NCBI GenBank assembly: GCA_002441265.1
Contig: DJVQ01000056.1
Coordinates: 30,778-81,790 of the forward strand
From: Syntrophaceae bacterium UBA6252
GTDB lineage: Bacteria > Desulfobacterota > Syntrophia > Syntrophales > UBA6807
Direction: 5' to 3'
Length of the DNA stretch: 51,013 nucleotides
In this document: piece by piece, positions 34,316-43,675 of the stretch
Numbering within the stretch: position 1 is the first letter of the stretch
How the letters are laid out: every line of letters starts with the position of its first letter
Notes under the pieces: model-generated
Database searches by the model: none
What the model was told of the DNA's origin: nothing
What the model saw: only the letters and a program-made list of their open reading frames with translations
Program-made: the position numbers and the translations under genes

Positions 34316-35218
34316 ATGGAATTGAGACATCTCGCCTATTTCATCGCCGTCGCCGAGGAGCTTCATTTCGGGCGGGCGGCGAAACGGCTGAACATTTCCC
34401 AGCCGCCGCTGAGCGTGCAGATCCGCCAGTTGGAAGAGGAAATCGGCGTCCGGCTCTTCGACCGGACCCGCCGGCGCGTGCAGATCACCCCGGCGGGCCA
34501 GGCGTTCCTGGACGAGGCCAGGAAGATCATGGCCCTGTCGGAGGAAGCGGTGCGCAGGGCGGTTCGGGCGGAGAAGGGGGAGATCGGGCGGCTGGCGATC
34601 GGCTTCATCGGGTCTGCAAATTACAGCGTGCTTCCCCTCGTCATCCAGGCGTTCCGGCAACGGTTCCGGAGCGTCGAGATCTCGTTGACGGAGATGAACA
34701 CGAGCCATCAGCTGGAAGCCCTGTGCGACGGAAGGATCCAGGTGGGTTTCCTGCGCCCGCCCCGGGGAATCGAGGGCGAGGGGTTGACGGTGGAACCGGT
34801 TTTCCGGGAACGGCTCGTGGCGGCCATGCCCCGGAACCATCCCCTGGCGGGGGAGGCTTCCGTAGCCTGGCCCATGCTTGCGAAGGAATCCTACATCATG
34901 ATTCCAAGGCAGCGGGGTCCCGGTTTCTTCGATCACATCATCGCCCTCTGCCAGCGGGAGGGGTTCAGTCCCAACATCGTCCTCGAGGCGTCCCAGTTCC
35001 ATACGGTCATCGGTCTGGTGGCCGCCGGCATCGGGATCGCGGTGGTGCCCGCCTCCATGCAGCGTTCCCGCATCGAGGGGGTCGTCTTCAAATCGATTTC
35101 GGGAGGGGAGGAGACGGTCCTCCACATGGCCTGGCTTACCGGAAACCCCTCCAGGATTCTCCGGAACTTTCTCGATGCCGCCCGGGAGGCGGCCCGTTCG
35201 ATCGTTCCCGGTTCGTGA
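34316..35218 (+). CDS. LysR-family transcriptional regulator
   Basis: The 300-residue protein has the N-terminal winged helix (MELRHLAYFIAVAEELHFGR, then AAKRLNISQPPLSVQIRQLE) and the conserved LFDRTRRRVQITPAGQAFL. These resemble BenM/CatR-type regulators of aromatic-acid pathways. The effector domain (about 90-295) has two alpha/beta lobes typical of the family. It lies divergent from the tandem phosphate acyltransferase genes, which it probably controls in response to an organic acid or CoA-ester-derived signal. The ribosome site is weak (AAGAA). The ligand is unknown. Confidence 0.93.
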   Translation: MELRHLAYFIAVAEELHFGRAAKRLNISQPPLSVQIRQLEEEIGVRLFDRTRRRVQITPAGQAFLDEARKIMALSEEAVRRAVRAEKGEIGRLAIGFIGSANYSVLPLVIQAFRQRFRSVEISLTEMNTSHQLEALCDGRIQVGFLRPPRGIEGEGLTVEPVFRERLVAAMPRNHPLAGEASVAWPMLAKESYIMIPRQRGPGFFDHIIALCQREGFSPNIVLEASQFHTVIGLVAAGIGIAVVPASMQRSRIEGVVFKSISGGEETVLHMAWLTGNPSRILRNFLDAAREAARSIVPGS

Positions 35219-35305
35219 CCGTGGAGAGGGGGCCCTGTCCGGGATTGTCACTCCGGTGAAAGGGGTGTATCATACGCCGTCCACGGGCGGGCTGGCAAAA
35301 GACGG

Positions 35306-36181
35306 ATGAAGCGTCGATTCTTCCATATCCCGGTTCATGCATCGTTTACGGGGCTGTTTCTTGCCGTCCTGGCGGCGACGTGCGGATGGGCGGCCACAGG
35401 CCGGGACGTGCAGAACCGTCTGGACGCGGACATCGACGGCGGGCGGCCCGTGGTGGTGCATGTCGTCGTGGCGCTTTGCGACAATGCAAACCAGGGGATC
35501 GTTCCCGTTCCCGGAGCGCTCGGCGACGGGCGGAAACCGCGGACGAACCTGTACTGGGGCGCCCTGTACGGGCTGAAGACCCATCTGGCCGGGGCCGCGG
35601 GGTGGGGACGGATCGGCGCCACGAGGCCCGGGGATCGCCGCATCCTCGAACGGGTCCTCCTGAAGACGCGGGTTCAAAGGGGAGAGCGATCCGTTCCCGT
35701 GTACCTGGTCGCCGACGCCTGGGACGGGGCATGCATCCGAGAGGCGATCGAGGCCTTCTTCCGAATGGCGGCGGGCCGGTCCGTGGAAACGATCGAGGGG
35801 ACGGACGGTCGGGGTCCCGCGGCGTTTTCCGCCGGGGGGGCCTCGCATCTCCTCGTTTACCTGGGCCACAACGGACTCATGGAGTTCGAAACGGAGAGAC
35901 CCGTTTCTCCGGACGCGGAATTCCCGGCGAGAAGCGCCGCGGTTCTCGCCTGCTCGAGCAAACGGTATTTTCTCGACGGTCTTGAATCCGCGGGCGTCCA
36001 TCCGCTCCTTCTCACGACTGGATTGATGGCGCCGGAGGCGTATACGCTGGACGCGGCCGTCCGCTCCTGGATCGGAGCGGGAACCACGGAAGCCGTCGTC
36101 CGGGCGGCGGCGCGGGCATACGCCCGGTATCAGCATTGCGGGATCGGGGCCGCCGCAGGGCTGTTCTGGGGCGCGCCGTGA
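35306..36181 (+). CDS. Unknown exported protein
   Basis: The 291-residue precursor has a basic start, a hydrophobic stretch (about 12-28) and a probable signal peptidase I site near residue 30. The mature part has HVVVALCDNANQGIVPVPG, a NLYWGALYGLKTHL segment and HLLVYLGHNGLME, which look like strands of one globular domain. Several conserved-looking cysteines are present (CDN, DGACI, LACSSK, HCGIG). I do not recognise a family. It follows the LysR gene on the same strand by 87 bases with only a weak ribosome site. It may be a stand-alone gene. Confidence 0.65.
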   Translation: MKRRFFHIPVHASFTGLFLAVLAATCGWAATGRDVQNRLDADIDGGRPVVVHVVVALCDNANQGIVPVPGALGDGRKPRTNLYWGALYGLKTHLAGAAGWGRIGATRPGDRRILERVLLKTRVQRGERSVPVYLVADAWDGACIREAIEAFFRMAAGRSVETIEGTDGRGPAAFSAGGASHLLVYLGHNGLMEFETERPVSPDAEFPARSAAVLACSSKRYFLDGLESAGVHPLLLTTGLMAPEAYTLDAAVRSWIGAGTTEAVVRAAARAYARYQHCGIGAAAGLFWGAP

Positions 36182-36312
36182 CCCTCGTCCGGAAAACCGT
36201 TCCGCCGCGGGGACGCGGTGGGTTGAATGGGCGCCGTGAAGGTGGAACGTCGAAAAAAATCGGAAAATCGGCCGGAAAGGCCCAGGGAACCATAAAGGAG
36301 GGGAATTTTTTC

Positions 36313-37206
36313 ATGAAATCGATTGTCTTCAAGAAACTGAACGCTTTTTCCGCGAACGGTTCCTCCGGCAATCCGGCCGGTGCGGTGTATCTGAAAAACC
36401 AGGGGGACCTCAGCCCCGGGGAAATGCAGGAAATCGCCCGGGAGTTGAAAAGTTTTGTCAGCGAGGTCGGTTTCGTGGCCGGGATCGATGCCGGTCGTTA
36501 CTGGATCCGGTACTATTCGTCGGAAAGAGAAGTCAATTTCTGCGGCCATGCAACCATCGCCATTCTGTATGACCTGATCCGGAACAGTCCGGAACTGCTT
36601 GCAAGGAAAGAGGTCTTCATCCACACGGCGAAGGACGAACTGGCCGTCGAGAACCGCATTCCGACGGAGGACTGCGTGTTCATCCAGGCGCCCCGGCCGG
36701 CGTTCAGGCCGTTTGCGGACGACAGGGAAGGCCTTTCCGGGGCGCTCGGCGTGGAGACGGGGGACATCCGCGGCGACCTCCCCGTTTCCGTCGTCAACGC
36801 AGGCCTGGAGACGCTGATCGTTCCCGTCGTTTCCCTGAAGCGCATCCTCGCCGTTTCGCCGGACCTGGAAGGATTGAAAGCCTATTGCATCGCAAACGGG
36901 ATCGACATCGTCACCCTCTATTCCGGGGAGGTGTCGTTTTCGTCCAACCGTTTCCGGACAAGGGTGTTTGCCCCGACCTTCGGGTACCTGGAAGATCCCG
37001 CGACAGGGTCGGGAAACGCCGCCTTCGGCTATTATCTCCTTGCCAATCGAATGACGGACGGGAAGCCGCTTTCGATCGAACAGAACGATTCACGCGACCG
37101 GCCGAACATCGTGAAGCTTTCCGCCCGTGAGGACGAAGCGGGACGATACCACGTGTCGTTCGGCGGAAACGCTCTTGTCAAATTCGAAGGAACATATTAT
37201 CTGTAG
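36313..37206 (+). CDS. PhzF-family isomerase/epimerase
   Basis: The 297-residue protein has the PhzF fold with two similar halves. Catalytic Glu51 is in SEVGF, the conserved NFCGHAT motif follows, and the C-terminal half has DPATGSGNAAFGYYL. PhzF proteins isomerise trans-2,3-dihydro-3-hydroxyanthranilate in phenazine makers, but most homologs have unknown substrates and no other phenazine gene is here. An isochorismatase-like gene lies two genes downstream, which hints at a shared small-molecule theme but is weak. The ATG at 36313 follows AAGGAGG by ten bases; an earlier in-frame ATG at 36136 would overlap the exported-protein gene. Confidence 0.9.
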   Translation: MKSIVFKKLNAFSANGSSGNPAGAVYLKNQGDLSPGEMQEIARELKSFVSEVGFVAGIDAGRYWIRYYSSEREVNFCGHATIAILYDLIRNSPELLARKEVFIHTAKDELAVENRIPTEDCVFIQAPRPAFRPFADDREGLSGALGVETGDIRGDLPVSVVNAGLETLIVPVVSLKRILAVSPDLEGLKAYCIANGIDIVTLYSGEVSFSSNRFRTRVFAPTFGYLEDPATGSGNAAFGYYLLANRMTDGKPLSIEQNDSRDRPNIVKLSAREDEAGRYHVSFGGNALVKFEGTYYL

Positions 37207-37289
37207 GTTACAGACGAAATCCGGAATGTTCATCTCCCGACGTCCGTTCCCGTCTTTCCGGGGGCCAGGCGGTCGGAGAAGGGGGATTC

Positions 37290-37484
37290 GTGAAACCTTC
37301 CATTACGATGGCGATCATCTTTCTGGCGGTCGTGTCGATCGCGCAGATGACCCGTTTTTTCCTCCAGATTGAAGTGCGTGCCGGAGGGATCCTGATTCCT
37401 CCGTGGTGGAGCCTGCCGGCGTCCGTTTTCACAGGTGTTCTCGCGATCTGGCTCTGGCTGGAGAACCGGAGCAAAAAGCGGTGA
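37290..37484 (+). CDS. Small two-helix membrane protein
   Basis: The 64-residue protein has two predicted membrane helices (about 5-22 and 42-58), linked by a short loop with IEVRAGGILIPPWWS and ending in basic residues (ENRSKKR). The proline/tryptophan-containing linker is typical of small conserved membrane proteins of unknown function. The start is a GTG after AAGGGGG; ATG at 37308 is possible. It lies between the PhzF and isochorismatase genes on the same strand. Function is not known. Confidence 0.65.
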   Translation: MKPSITMAIIFLAVVSIAQMTRFFLQIEVRAGGILIPPWWSLPASVFTGVLAIWLWLENRSKKR

Positions 37485-37575
37485 CCGGGGGATGCGGTGC
37501 CGGCCGCATCTGGCTTGAGAAGCGGTATCGAGGGGGGATCCCGCGGGATCCGCCGGTGACTGAAGGAGGTCGTCC

Positions 37576-38124
37576 ATGACTCGGGCATTGCTGCTTGTCG
37601 ACATTCAGAATGATTATTTCCCGGGCGGTGCCATGGAACTGCCCGGAAGCCCCGCCGCCGGGGCGAAAGCCGGGATGCTGCTCCGGGCGTTCAGACAGAA
37701 GGGACACCCGGTGGTTCACATTCAGCACATCTCGACGCGCCGGGGCGCGACCTTTTTCCTGCCGGACACGCCGGGGGTGCGGATTCACGAGTCCGTGGCT
37801 CCCGCACCGGGTGAAACGGTGTTTCAGAAGAACCATCCGAACAGCTTTCGCGGCACGCCGCTTCTCGATCATTTGCGGGGGAACGGAGTGACGGAACTGG
37901 TGATCGCCGGCATGATGACCCAGATGTGCATCGACACGACCACCCGTGCCGCCGCCGACCTGGGCTTCCGCTGTCTTCTGGCCCATGACGGGTGCGCCGC
38001 GTCGGCCCTGGCCTTCGGCGGCGTCGCCGTTCCCGCCGAAACGGTGCACACGGCGTTTATCGCCGCCCTCAACGGCATCTTTGCCGGGGTGCTTTCCGCA
38101 GACGACATCTGCAAGGACCTCTGA
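37576..38124 (+). CDS. Isochorismatase-family cysteine hydrolase
   Basis: The 182-residue protein has the catalytic triad of the family: Asp9 in LLVDIQNDYF, Lys85 in VFQKNHPNSF and Cys118 in GMMTQMCIDTTTRAA. The family includes isochorismatases, nicotinamidases and other amidases, and the small size fits the amidase-like branch. AAGGAGG precedes the ATG. It follows the small membrane protein by 91 bases and precedes a large kinase. The substrate cannot be told from sequence. Confidence 0.93.
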   Translation: MTRALLLVDIQNDYFPGGAMELPGSPAAGAKAGMLLRAFRQKGHPVVHIQHISTRRGATFFLPDTPGVRIHESVAPAPGETVFQKNHPNSFRGTPLLDHLRGNGVTELVIAGMMTQMCIDTTTRAAADLGFRCLLAHDGCAASALAFGGVAVPAETVHTAFIAALNGIFAGVLSADDICKDL

Positions 38125-38261
38125 CGTCCTGTCGCGGCGGAACACAGGAAGTGGAGCGTCCCGCCGTCCGCCGAAAACTGTGTTTGACGTTCCGGCGGTG
38201 CCGTGCGGGGATGGGAAGCTTGCCGGCAGGTGTTCAGGAATAGAAAAACAGACGGGGTGCC

Positions 38262-41200
38262 ATGGAAAAGGAAAAAAATACAGCCCGGACCCTATGGGCG
38301 GCGTTTCTCATCGTTCTCGTGTTGTCCGCGGGCGTTCTTTTCATCCGCTTCATCAGCCGTTATGGAGAGGGCCTCGAGAAGGCCCGTCTCCGGGCCCTTG
38401 CCGACACGGCGGCGGCGTCATTCGACATGGATACGGTCGGGGGGCTTCGGGGAAGCCGGGAAGATGAGGGCACGGATCGTTTCAACGGAATCCGCGATCA
38501 GCTGGCAAGGATCCGGAAAGCGGACTCGAGCGCGCGGTTCGTGTACCTGCTTGCGGCGAGAAACGAAAAGATCGTTTTCCTGGCCGATGGGGAATCCCCC
38601 CTTTCCGTCGATTATTCCCGTCCCGGGGATATATACACCGATGCGCCCGAGGGTGCGTATCGAGCCTTTGCCGGGAAAGTTTCTCTCGTCGAGGGTCCCT
38701 ATGTGGACAAGTGGGGGAAATGGGTTACCGGCTTCGCCCCTCTCGTTCGCGAGGGGACGGGTCAGGCGGTCGCCGTTCTCGGGATCGATTTTTCCGCGAA
38801 AGGGTGGCACGAAGCCATTTCCAGGTACAGAACATTCGGCATCATTGTCACGATCATGAACGCGGTGATCGTGATCCTGCTGATTTTCGGGAATTATAAT
38901 CAACGCGGGTACAATCTGCGGATTTCCCGCCTCAACGAGGAACTCCGGGAAGAACTCGGCAGGCGCAGCCGGATGGAGGAAACGCTGTGCGAAAGCGAGG
39001 AAAAGTACCGGACCCTCATCGAAGTGTCGCGGGAACTGATCTACACCACCGACAGAAAGGGGATCCTGACCTATGTGAATCCCAACATGGAAAAGATCCT
39101 GGGTTTTGAACCGGGCGAGCTGAACGGGCAGTCCTTCGCGCGGATTGCCGCCCCCGAAGGCCTCGATACACTGCGGAATCTTTTCCGAAGGGCCATGGAG
39201 GGGGAGCACATCCCCGTCTATGAGGCGGACCTGATCCGCAAGGACGGGACCAGGATTCCCATGGAGTTCAACGGTGCGACGCTTTACGGCCGTGACGGCG
39301 AACCGGTGGGGCACTACGGCAGCGGCCGCGACATCTCGGAAAGGAAAAAGGCGGAAGACGAACGCCGCGGATACGAGTCGAGGCTTGCGTCCATCATCGA
39401 TTTCCTTCCCGACGCCACGCTGGCCGTCGACAGGGAAGGCAGGGTGATCTCCTGGAACCGGGCCATCGAGGAGATGACCGGGGTCCCGGCGGAAGAGATG
39501 CTCGGGAAAGGGGATTATGCGTACGCCGTTCCCTTTTACGGGAAAAAACGCCCCATCCTTGTCGATTTCGTGTTTTCCTGGAACCCCGATCTGGAAAAGG
39601 AGTACAGCTTCATCCGCAAGGAGGGCGACACCCTCTACACGGAGACGGCGGTCCCCTTCGTCCGCGGGGAGAACCGGATCCTGTGGGGGAAAGCGAGTCC
39701 TCTTTACGATGCCGCGGGGAACGTCGTCGGGGCGATCGAGTCCATCCGCGACATGACCGAGCGCAAGCGTTCGGAAGATGCCCTGAAACTGAGCGAGGAG
39801 CGATACCGGACCATCCTGGAGGAAATGGAGGACGGCTATCAGGAAGTGGATATCGAGGGCAACTTCACTTTTTTCAACGAGTCGTTCCGCCGGATCTTCG
39901 GATACTCCCGGGAAGAGCTTCTGGGTACCAGTTTCAGGAACTACGCCGCCGACGAGGACACCGCGGACAGGATCTACGAGGCGTACAACGAGATGTTCCG
40001 GACGGGGAATCCCATCAGGCGCTTCGAATGGGACGTTCTCACAAAGGGCGGGATGCGGCGCACCGTGGAATTTTCGGCGTCCCTCATGCGGGATTCGGGA
40101 GGACACCGGCGGGGATTCCGGGGGGTCGTCCGGGACGTGACGGACCGGAAGGTGGCGGAGGAGCAGTACCGGGTCATCGCCAACAGCTCCCCGGTGGGGG
40201 TCTACATCGTCCAGGACGGCAGGATATGTTTCGCGAATCCGTATATCCCGGCCTACTCCGGGTATTCCCTCGAGGAACTCCTCGGCTCGAGGATATTGAA
40301 CTACGTGCATCCCGACGACAGGGAATCGGTGGCGAACAACGCCCGCAGCATGCTCCGGGGGGAACTCACCTCGCCCTACGAGTACAGGATCGTGGACAAG
40401 CGGGGAAAAGTCCTGTGGCTCATGGAAACGGTGGTGTACATTTCCTTCAGGGGCGGTCCGGCCGTTCTGGGAAACACCATGGACGTCACGGAACGCAAGG
40501 AGGCGGAGGCGGAGAGATCCCGGCTCCGGGAACAGCTGACGAGGTCCCAGAAGATGGAGGCCATCGGGACCCTGGCGGGAGGGATCGCCCACGACTTCAA
40601 CAATCTGCTGACAGGCATCCTCGGCCACGCCTCCCTGATGTCCATGGGGATGGAGAAGGATAATCCTTACCGTGAAAGGCTGGAGGGAATCGAGGAGCTG
40701 GTGCAGAGCGGCGCCAACCTGACACGGCAGCTGCTCGGTTTCGCCCGGGGCGGTCGCTTCGAGCTGAAGCCCATCGACCTCAACGCGGTTCTCGATAAGA
40801 CCTCCACCCTGTTCAGCCGGACCAAGAAGGAGATCTCCATCCACCGGAAATTCGAGGAGGGTCTGTGGGTCGTCGACGCCGACCGGGGGCAGATCGAGCA
40901 GGTCCTGATGAACCTCTTCGTCAATGCCTGGCAGGCCATGCCGGAGGGGGGGGACCTGTACCTGGAGACGCGGAACGTCCTTCTGGACGGGAAATATGTC
41001 CAGCCTTACGACCTGCCCCCGGGAAAATACGTGAAGCTGTCGGTCACCGACACGGGCGTCGGGATGGACGAGAAAACGATGGGGCGGATCTTCGATCCCT
41101 TTTTCACGACGAAGGAAATGGGCCGGGGGACGGGACTCGGCCTTTCCATCGTGTACGGCATCGTCAGGGGGCACCGGGGAATCATCACCGTGTACAGCGA

Positions 41201-41666
41201 AAAGGGGCACGGGACCACGTTCAGCATCTATCTGCCCGCATCGCGGCAGGTGGAGACCTCCCGGGAGAAGGACGACGCCGGAAGCCTTCTCTATGGAAAG
41301 GAGACGGTCCTTGTCGTCGACGACGAGGAGATGGTCGTCAAGGTCACGAAAGACATGCTGGCAGGTCTCGGGTACCGTGTCCTGACGGCCCGGAGCGGAC
41401 CGGAAGCCCTGAAAATCTTCGAATCGACTGCAAAAGGGATCGATCTGGTGCTTCTGGACATGATCATGCCGGAGATGAACGGCGAACAGACCTTCGAGAA
41501 GTTGAAGGAGATCCGTCCGGACGTCAGGGTGATCCTGTGCAGCGGCTACAGTCTCAACGGCCAGGCCGCCGGCATCATGGCGAAGGGGTGCAGGGCCTTT
41601 CTTCAGAAGCCCTTCCTCATCTCCGGCCTGTCCCGGGTGGTCCGGGAGGTGCTGGACGGGAAGTAG
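38262..41666 (+). CDS. Very large PAS histidine kinase (four PAS) with C-terminal receiver
   Basis: The 1134-residue membrane kinase has a first membrane helix (about 10-32), a periplasmic domain (33-185) and a second helix (about 190-210). Four PAS domains follow, starting near 248, 370, 505 and 630. The HisKA H-box is TLAGGIAHDFNNLLTGILG (His777). The ATPase domain has NAWQAMPEGG, DTGVGM and GRGTGLGLSIVYGI. The receiver (about 1016-1134) has LVVDDEE, LVLLDMIMPEMNG and LQKPF. The periplasmic part resembles a Cache/PDC sensor. It is a paralog of the kinases at 9822 and 29512. The upstream ribosome site is weak (GGGG). Its output partner is not adjacent. Confidence 0.93.
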   Translation: MEKEKNTARTLWAAFLIVLVLSAGVLFIRFISRYGEGLEKARLRALADTAAASFDMDTVGGLRGSREDEGTDRFNGIRDQLARIRKADSSARFVYLLAARNEKIVFLADGESPLSVDYSRPGDIYTDAPEGAYRAFAGKVSLVEGPYVDKWGKWVTGFAPLVREGTGQAVAVLGIDFSAKGWHEAISRYRTFGIIVTIMNAVIVILLIFGNYNQRGYNLRISRLNEELREELGRRSRMEETLCESEEKYRTLIEVSRELIYTTDRKGILTYVNPNMEKILGFEPGELNGQSFARIAAPEGLDTLRNLFRRAMEGEHIPVYEADLIRKDGTRIPMEFNGATLYGRDGEPVGHYGSGRDISERKKAEDERRGYESRLASIIDFLPDATLAVDREGRVISWNRAIEEMTGVPAEEMLGKGDYAYAVPFYGKKRPILVDFVFSWNPDLEKEYSFIRKEGDTLYTETAVPFVRGENRILWGKASPLYDAAGNVVGAIESIRDMTERKRSEDALKLSEERYRTILEEMEDGYQEVDIEGNFTFFNESFRRIFGYSREELLGTSFRNYAADEDTADRIYEAYNEMFRTGNPIRRFEWDVLTKGGMRRTVEFSASLMRDSGGHRRGFRGVVRDVTDRKVAEEQYRVIANSSPVGVYIVQDGRICFANPYIPAYSGYSLEELLGSRILNYVHPDDRESVANNARSMLRGELTSPYEYRIVDKRGKVLWLMETVVYISFRGGPAVLGNTMDVTERKEAEAERSRLREQLTRSQKMEAIGTLAGGIAHDFNNLLTGILGHASLMSMGMEKDNPYRERLEGIEELVQSGANLTRQLLGFARGGRFELKPIDLNAVLDKTSTLFSRTKKEISIHRKFEEGLWVVDADRGQIEQVLMNLFVNAWQAMPEGGDLYLETRNVLLDGKYVQPYDLPPGKYVKLSVTDTGVGMDEKTMGRIFDPFFTTKEMGRGTGLGLSIVYGIVRGHRGIITVYSEKGHGTTFSIYLPASRQVETSREKDDAGSLLYGKETVLVVDDEEMVVKVTKDMLAGLGYRVLTARSGPEALKIFESTAKGIDLVLLDMIMPEMNGEQTFEKLKEIRPDVRVILCSGYSLNGQAAGIMAKGCRAFLQKPFLISGLSRVVREVLDGK

Positions 41667-41670
41667 GACG

Positions 41671-41703
41671 GGGTCCGCCGCCGGGTCGACCGGCGGCGGA
41701 CCC
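41671..41703. terminator. 14-bp GC-rich hairpin between convergent genes
   Basis: GGGTCCGCCGCCGG (41671-41684) pairs perfectly with CCGGCGGCGGACCC (41690-41703) around GTCGA. It fills most of the gap between the convergent kinase and oxidoreductase genes. It has no T tract; it is probably a two-way terminator. Confidence 0.65.
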
Positions 41704-41711
41704 GGGGAATG

Positions 41712-43142
41712 CTATGGGATGACGTCCCCGAACTCTCTTCTCAGGTCGTCGAGGATCAGGTCCGCGCACGTCATGGCGCTCCGTGCGGCGCTGTTGATGG
41801 CCAGACCCCGGCCAAGCCAGGTGTCGCCGGCAAAGTAGAGGTTGGGGATTCCCGGCGCTTTCAGGGCGGGCTTGAAATTCCCGACGAGCCCCGGCTGCCG
41901 GGCGAGCCCGTCGCAGCCGTCGACGTAGTAGGGAAGCTTCCATTCCAGCTTCTTTTCGATTCCGGGGAACATTTCCTTCAGGTCTTCCCACAGAAGGTTC
42001 AGAATCCTTTCCCGTTTGAACTTGTCGGACGCCTCGGCGTGCTCGCACACGATGTCCGTGTGAAGCAGCTGTTTGCCCGGGGGTGCGACGCGGTCCGAAA
42101 AATTGGATGCGGGGAAGGCCTGGAAGGGGAGCCCCGCGTGCTTCGTTTTGAGGGCCGTGAGGAAGCATCGTTTCCCGGGATCGACGACGGGCTCGGCGAG
42201 CCCGATCATGAAGCCGACGAGCCCCGTGATTTCGTTGCGGATGTCGGTGATGCGCTTCAGCCACCACCGCGGCAGGGGACTGGTTCGGGGATCGAAATCG
42301 ATGATCCGGGACAGGCTGTAGATCGGCAGCGCGCAGACCACGCGGTCGGCGAGTAGGGATTCCGTTTCCGTGATGCGGAACTCCTCCTGGTAGGGGTGGT
42401 TTTTCGACGGGACGCGGACGCCCGCGGCCCTGCCGTTTTCGATGAGCACCTCCTGTACTTCGCAGTTGGTCCGGATCTCCCCCCCGTTTTCCAGGATCGC
42501 CTCCACGAGACCCCGGGTGATCCCCTCCATGCCGTCGACGGGATAGCTCGCCTGGAGCACCTGGCGCGTTTTCCGGAGATTTTCCCGGGCGATGTAAAGC
42601 ACTTCCCCCGCCGCCATGTCGATGGCGTTGGGGATGGTGGTCATGATCATGCCGAGGTCCGTGAACAATTCGCGGACGGCGGGCTGGGGGATATGCTCCG
42701 TCATCCATTCCTCGAAGGAACGGTTGTCCCAAAGCTCGATGTCTCCGTCGATCATCTTCGAGATGCCGGCAAGTATCCCGGCAAAGGCGTTCCGGTCCTC
42801 CTTCGTCATGGGAACCAGTTCGGCGATGTTGACGAACGCTTCCCCGTTCCAGATGTCCACCGATTCGCTGAAGGGGGCCCACGCCACCTCCTTCCCGACG
42901 CGGGTGTTCAGCGCCGTGCAGCAGGACTTCTCGCCGAGTTCGACGAAATGCAGGCCGGTATCGATCCGCCACCCCTCTTCAGGGAGACCCTCGTAACTCA
43001 TCATTCTGCCGCCGGTCATGGGGAACCGCTCCAACACGAGAACTTTCCGCCCCGTTTCCGCTGACACGATGGCCGCCACCCCCAGACCGGCGATACCGCC
43101 TCCCACGACGATCACATCGTAGCTCGTTCTTCCCTTTGACAT
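41712..43142 (-). CDS. Phytoene desaturase-like FAD-dependent oxidoreductase
   Basis: The 476-residue protein starts with the FAD-binding motif VVGGGIAGLGVAA, and a second part of it is VLVLERFPMTGGRM. The C-terminal motif NLYFAGDTWLGRGLAINSA is the flavin-contacting sequence of the amine oxidase/CrtI family. Relatives desaturate carotenoids or saturate polyenes, but no carotenoid gene is nearby. The ATG at 43142 follows AAAGGAGG by ten bases. The gene is alone and converges with the large kinase. The substrate is not known. Confidence 0.88.
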   Translation of the reverse strand: MSKGRTSYDVIVVGGGIAGLGVAAIVSAETGRKVLVLERFPMTGGRMMSYEGLPEEGWRIDTGLHFVELGEKSCCTALNTRVGKEVAWAPFSESVDIWNGEAFVNIAELVPMTKEDRNAFAGILAGISKMIDGDIELWDNRSFEEWMTEHIPQPAVRELFTDLGMIMTTIPNAIDMAAGEVLYIARENLRKTRQVLQASYPVDGMEGITRGLVEAILENGGEIRTNCEVQEVLIENGRAAGVRVPSKNHPYQEEFRITETESLLADRVVCALPIYSLSRIIDFDPRTSPLPRWWLKRITDIRNEITGLVGFMIGLAEPVVDPGKRCFLTALKTKHAGLPFQAFPASNFSDRVAPPGKQLLHTDIVCEHAEASDKFKRERILNLLWEDLKEMFPGIEKKLEWKLPYYVDGCDGLARQPGLVGNFKPALKAPGIPNLYFAGDTWLGRGLAINSAARSAMTCADLILDDLRREFGDVIP

Positions 43143-43675
43143 CCTGCCGACGCCTCCTTTCGATATGCCGGACCGGGGGGCCTCGGGAGCCCGCCCCGGT
43201 TCTCTTCGCTTCTGCCCGGTCCTTAACCGATCCTGGACTTCCTGTCCACCCCCCGGAAGCTTTCGAAGGGTTCGGGAGCGGTGAAAATCCGGACCTTCCC
43301 GGAGACGCGCACGGAGCGGAGCAAGCATGGGACGGCGCTCCGGCGCGGATAGGCAATGCTGCACACCAACCGGGGCCTGGAAATCTTCATGCAAACCGAT
43401 GGTGCAACAATGCACAACAGGCCCTCGGTGTCCGAAAACCGGTTTACATCATGCTGGACCGGTTTTCAAGTCCGTAAAGATCCGCACATGACGTCCGGGA
43501 GAGCGGGAGCTTTGCACAAGAATGCGTCTTTGCAGGACTTCCTTGGCATGAAGGGTGTCGTTTTTCCTGAAATCGGTCGGCACGGGAGAGGAGGATCGGG
43601 AGAACGACAGATGAAATTGAATTATGATATTTATCAGAACAATTCATTTGAATTCTATGCAGCCTCGCCTTAAGG
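43143..43675. other. Gap upstream of the oxidoreductase
   Basis: No gene is supported here. It contains a perfect 10-bp inverted repeat at 43434-43467 (listed separately). An AT-rich stretch (about 43616-43660) precedes repeat copy 4. Confidence 0.4.
43434..43467. promoter_or_regulatory. 10-bp perfect inverted repeat
   Basis: GAAAACCGGT (43434-43443) and ACCGGTTTTC (43458-43467) flank a 14-base loop. No T tract follows. It may be an operator or hairpin about 290 bases upstream of the oxidoreductase start. Confidence 0.4.

Noticed and set aside
36313..38124. PhzF plus isochorismatase as a phenazine biosynthesis locus
   Set aside because: Both families are broad, no other phz gene (PhzB, D, E, G) is present, and a membrane protein gene separates them.
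38418..41210. 930-residue minus-strand frame opposite the large PAS kinase, and similar long antisense frames at 25037-27172 and 47009-48985
   Set aside because: These are shadows in GC-rich coding DNA, with proline/histidine/arginine-rich composition and no ribosome sites; the sense strand holds clear conserved domains.
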